A stretch of 9,106 nucleotides of DNA from Thioalkalivibrio nitratireducens. GTDB taxonomy: Bacteria > Pseudomonadota > Gammaproteobacteria > Ectothiorhodospirales > Ectothiorhodospiraceae. Location: positions 1 to 9,106 of the forward strand of contig JAABSN010000133.1 of assembly GCA_011390385.1 (NCBI GenBank), written 5' to 3'. Positions within the stretch are counted from its first letter, which is position 1. The number at the start of each line of letters is the position of its first letter. Below the pieces are notes generated by a model. The model saw nothing but the letters and a program-made list of their open reading frames with translations, did not search any database and was not told the origin of the DNA. Positions 6,282-9,106 of the stretch are shown one piece after another. Made by a program: the position numbers and the translations under genes.

Positions 6282-6312
6282 GCATCCCTGAACCCTCGAC
6301 AGGATCCCGGGC

Positions 6313-7737
6313 GTGACCCCCATCCGCAAACTTCTGATTGCCAACCGTGGCGAAATCGCGGTGCGTCTGATCCGCGCCTGCGCCGAAATGGGCATCACCT
6401 CGGTTGCCGTGTTCACCGATGCCGACCGGCACGCGCTGCACGTGAAGAAGGCCGACGAGGCCTATTCGATCGGACCGCACACACTGGGCGGCTACCTGAA
6501 CATGCACCGCCTGATCAACGTGGCGCGTGCCGCTGAATGTGACGCGGTGCATCCCGGCTACGGCTTCCTCTCGGAGAACCCCGACTTTGCCGCCGCCTGT
6601 GCCGCGCGCGGGATCCGCTTTGTCGGGCCACCGGCTTCAGTCATCCGCAGCATGGGAGACAAGGTGGCGGCTCGCGCAGCGATGATCGCGGCCGGAGTTC
6701 CGGTCGTCCCCGGTTCCGAAGGCAACCTGGAGGATGTCGAGGCGGCACTGCCGATCGCAGAAAAGGTTGGCTATCCGGTGATGCTGAAGGCGACCAACGG
6801 TGGCGGTGGGCGCGGCATCCGGTTGTGCACCGACCCGGACAGCCTGCGCCGCAACTTTGACCGCGTGCGTTCCGAGGCCACCCGTGCCTTCGGCAGTACC
6901 GACATCTTCCTGGAAAAGGCGATCGTCGATCCCGGTCACATCGAGGTCCAGATCCTCGCCGACAGCCATGGCAATGTGACCCATCTGTTCGAACGCGATT
7001 GCTCGATTCAGCGCCGGCATCAGAAACTGATCGAGATCGCGCCGTCGCCGCAGTTGACCGAGGCGCAGCGCGCTTTCGTCTGCGAGGCCGCAGTCACCGC
7101 CGCGCGCGCTGTCGGCTACGAGAATGCCGGTACGGTCGAGTTCCTGATGGACCACGATGGATCCTTTTATTTCATGGAGATGAACACACGTCTTCAGGTT
7201 GAGCATCCGGTCACGGAAATGATCACAGGGGTTGATATCGTGCAGGAACAACTGCGCGTGACGGCAGGCCTGCCCCTTCGTTATCGTCAGGAAGAGATCG
7301 CCAGCCGCGGCTATGCAATGGAGTTCCGGATCAATGCCGAGGACCCGGAAAACGATTTTCTGCCGAGCTTCGGTCGCATCACGCGCTATTTCGCGCCCGG
7401 GGGTCCCGGTATCCGCACCGACGGCGCGATCTATACCGGTTACCAGATTCCGCCTCATTACGACTCCATGTGCGCCAAGCTGATCTGCTGGGCGCTGGAC
7501 TGGGATCTGCTGCTCGCACGGGCCGAGCGCGCATTGCGTGATATCGGTGTCTACGGAGTCAAGACCACGATCCCCTACCACATGGCCATCCTGAACCACC
7601 CGGATTTCCGCACCGGTGTCTTCAATACCGGATTCATCGGAGCACATCCGGAGTTGGCCCAGGTCCACGAGACCCGTTCCAATCGCAACCTCGCGGTCGT
7701 CATCGCCGCCGCACTGGCTGCCCACCACGGCCTATAG
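6313..7737 (+). CDS. pycA: Biotin carboxylase subunit, probably PycA of two-subunit pyruvate carboxylase (AccC-like)
   Basis: This ATP-grasp enzyme carboxylates biotin on a carrier using ATP and bicarbonate. The 474 residues contain an N-terminal IANRGEIAVRLIRA (9-22), HPGYGFLSEN (80-89), the glycine-rich ATP loop GGGGRGIR (163-170), and active-site residues Lys117, Lys159, His209, Lys238, Glu276, Glu289, Asn291, Arg293 (EMNTRLQVEHP) and Arg339. It is longer than E. coli AccC (449) through a C-terminal segment typical of PycA (NTGFIGAHPEL and an alanine-rich end). Start is GTG with AGGA 8 bases upstream. No accB adjoins; instead an OadA/PycB-like gene follows after 9 bases, so a two-subunit pyruvate carboxylase is preferred over acetyl-CoA carboxylase. 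The biotin carboxylase assignment is certain; the complex is inferred. Confidence 0.9.
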   Translation: MTPIRKLLIANRGEIAVRLIRACAEMGITSVAVFTDADRHALHVKKADEAYSIGPHTLGGYLNMHRLINVARAAECDAVHPGYGFLSENPDFAAACAARGIRFVGPPASVIRSMGDKVAARAAMIAAGVPVVPGSEGNLEDVEAALPIAEKVGYPVMLKATNGGGGRGIRLCTDPDSLRRNFDRVRSEATRAFGSTDIFLEKAIVDPGHIEVQILADSHGNVTHLFERDCSIQRRHQKLIEIAPSPQLTEAQRAFVCEAAVTAARAVGYENAGTVEFLMDHDGSFYFMEMNTRLQVEHPVTEMITGVDIVQEQLRVTAGLPLRYRQEEIASRGYAMEFRINAEDPENDFLPSFGRITRYFAPGGPGIRTDGAIYTGYQIPPHYDSMCAKLICWALDWDLLLARAERALRDIGVYGVKTTIPYHMAILNHPDFRTGVFNTGFIGAHPELAQVHETRSNRNLAVVIAAALAAHHGL

Positions 7738-7739
7738 GA
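7736..7739 (+). promoter_or_regulatory. Ribosome binding site of pycB, overlapping the pycA stop
   Basis: AGGA begins within the TAG stop codon of pycA and lies 7 bases before the ATG at 7747. Ribosomes finishing the first gene are placed at the start of the second, which would keep the two subunits in balance. Confidence 0.7.
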
Positions 7740-7746
7740 CCACCCG

Positions 7747-9106
7747 ATGAGTCGAGTACACATCACCGACGTCACCCTGCGCGACGGCCATCAAAGCCTG
7801 ATTGCCACCCGCATGCGCACGGAGGACATGCTTCCGATCTGCCCGCAACTGGACCGCATCGGATTCCATTCTCTCGAAACCTGGGGCGGCGCAACATTCG
7901 ACGCCTGCGTGCGGTTCCTGAAGGAGGACCCCTGGGAGCGGCTGCATCGTCTGAAGGCAGCACTCCCGAACACGCCGTTGCAAATGCTGTTGCGGGGACA
8001 AAACCTGCTTGGCTACCGCCACTACGCCGACGACGTGGTTCGCAGATTCGTGCAGCGGAGCGCTGATGGCGGCATCAGCATTTTCCGCATCTTTGACGCA
8101 ATGAACGATGTCCGCAATCTGCGCGTCGCGATCGAGGCCACCCGCGAGGCCGGGGCCCACGCCCAGGGAACCATCTGTTACACCACCAGCCCCGTGCATA
8201 CGTCGCGCCAGTTCGTCGCCATGGCACGCGAAATGGCGACCATGGGGGCACAGAGTATCGCGATCAAGGATATGGCTGGCCTGCTGACGCCGACCGCAAC
8301 CCGTGAACTGGTGGGCGATCTGGTCGAAGCGGTGGACCTGCCCATCCATCTGCATGCCCACGCCACCTCGGGGCTGTCCGAGCTCTGCCACTGGCAGGCC
8401 ATCGAAGCCGGCTGCCGGCATATCGAGACGGCGATCTCGTCGTTTGCCGGCGGCACCAGCCATCCGCCCACGGAAAGCATGGTCGCCGCCCTGGCCGGAA
8501 CCCGCTTCGATACCGGACTCGATCTCGAGGCCCTGCAGGAGATCGGCGCCTACTTTCGCGAGGTACGCAAGAAATACGCGCGCTTCGAGAGCGACTACAC
8601 GGGTGTGGACACGCGGGTACTCGTCAACCAGGTACCCGGCGGCATGATCTCCAATCTGGCCAATCAGTTGCGCGATCAGGATGCGCTGGACAAGTTCGAC
8701 GCCGTCCTGCTGGAAATCCCCACCGTCCGCGAGGATCTCGGCTATCCGCCACTGGTCACGCCGACTTCGCAGATCGTCGGCACCCAGGCGGTAATGAACG
8801 TTTTGGCGGGCGAGCGCTACAAGGTCATCACCAACGAGGTCAAGCACTACCTGATGGGTCACTACGGCGCGACCCCCGGCCCGGTCAACCCGATCATCCG
8901 CGGCAAGGCCATTGGCGGCGCGGAAGTCCTGGAATGCCGGCCCGCGGACCGCATCCACCCCGAGATGGATCATCTGCGCACGGAAATCGGAGAACTCGCA
9001 CTGAATGAAGAGGACGTGCTGACGTATGCGCTGTTCCCGGAAGTCGGCCGCCAGTTCCTCGAGCAACGCCGTGACGGCGTGTTGCTGCCGGAACCCCTGA
9101 ATCCGC
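7747..9106 (+). CDS. pycB: Carboxyltransferase subunit PycB/OadA-like, 3' end cut by window edge
   Basis: About 453 codons are visible of a family usually near 600; the C-terminal biotin-carrying domain lies beyond the edge. The domain is a metal-dependent TIM barrel that exchanges carboxyl between biotin and pyruvate/oxaloacetate. TDVTLRDGHQS (7-17) carries metal ligand Asp13; RGQNLLGY (83-90) and RIFDAMND (114-121) line the substrate site; AIKDMAGLL (172-180) holds Lys174, the expected carbamylated lysine; HLHAHATSG (201-209) supplies His203 and His205. The later QVPGGMISNL, EIPTVREDLGYPPLVTPTSQIVGTQAV and CRPADRIHPEM stretches closely follow OadA. Pairing with a biotin carboxylase argues for ATP-driven pyruvate carboxylase feeding oxaloacetate to the TCA cycle; the alternative is the alpha subunit of a sodium-pumping oxaloacetate decarboxylase, which would need oadB and oadG nearby. 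Confidence 0.9.
   Translation, partial: MSRVHITDVTLRDGHQSLIATRMRTEDMLPICPQLDRIGFHSLETWGGATFDACVRFLKEDPWERLHRLKAALPNTPLQMLLRGQNLLGYRHYADDVVRRFVQRSADGGISIFRIFDAMNDVRNLRVAIEATREAGAHAQGTICYTTSPVHTSRQFVAMAREMATMGAQSIAIKDMAGLLTPTATRELVGDLVEAVDLPIHLHAHATSGLSELCHWQAIEAGCRHIETAISSFAGGTSHPPTESMVAALAGTRFDTGLDLEALQEIGAYFREVRKKYARFESDYTGVDTRVLVNQVPGGMISNLANQLRDQDALDKFDAVLLEIPTVREDLGYPPLVTPTSQIVGTQAVMNVLAGERYKVITNEVKHYLMGHYGATPGPVNPIIRGKAIGGAEVLECRPADRIHPEMDHLRTEIGELALNEEDVLTYALFPEVGRQFLEQRRDGVLLPEPLNP

Noticed and set aside
6637..7728. A 363-codon minus-strand frame opposite pycA
   Set aside because: The real gene carries the complete biotin carboxylase active site; the antisense product looks random.
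7732..9066. A 444-codon open frame on the minus strand opposite pycB
   Set aside because: It is the mirror of a strongly conserved coding sequence in GC-rich DNA; its protein shows no recognisable family, and long antisense frames are expected here.

Overview
This window is a GC-rich bacterial chromosome segment, most likely from a gammaproteobacterium. The reasons are the yceD-rpmF-plsX-fabH gene order, a zinc-free L32 whose N-terminus closely resembles the E. coli protein, a UvrC whose catalytic residues fall at nearly E. coli numbering, and a short CYTH protein resembling the Nitrosomonas triphosphatase. I cannot fix the genus; purple-sulfur or Thioalkalivibrio-like relatives are a guess. 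Nearly all the DNA is explained by conserved housekeeping genes. I see no phage, insertion sequence, CRISPR, tRNA or rRNA, and no clear new multi-gene system.

Left part (1-2678, minus strand): a tight cluster reads CYTH-domain triphosphatase, then a family-5 (UDGb-type) iron-sulfur uracil-DNA glycosylase, then uvrC, which runs off the left edge. The first two genes overlap by 7 bases and the next two are 4 bases apart, so the cluster is probably one transcript combining base excision repair, nucleotide excision repair and a polyphosphate or nucleoside-triphosphate hydrolase.

Middle part (2914-6192, minus strand): yceD, rpmF, plsX and fabH form the classical operon that links ribosome assembly to phospholipid and fatty-acid initiation. 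A near-consensus sigma70 promoter (TTGACA, 17-base spacer, TATATT) lies just ahead of yceD and leaves only a very short leader. plsX and fabH overlap by 4 bases, and fabH uses a TTG start behind a perfect AGGAGG ribosome binding site. The operon has two unusually long internal gaps (343 bases before rpmF, 243 bases after it). fabH is not followed by fabD.

A 35-base imperfectly palindromic repeat occurs twice, in opposite orientations, at 2817-2851 and 5455-5489. The copies bracket rpmF-plsX-fabH and lie in the two gaps that break the expected gene order.

Right part (6313-9106, plus strand): divergent from yceD are a biotin carboxylase gene and an OadA/PycB-like carboxyltransferase gene (cut by the right edge), 9 bases apart. 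Together they look like a two-subunit pyruvate carboxylase that makes oxaloacetate. The 120-base divergent region holds a 20-base stretch of perfectly alternating purines and pyrimidines inside the yceD promoter, a possible supercoiling-sensitive element.
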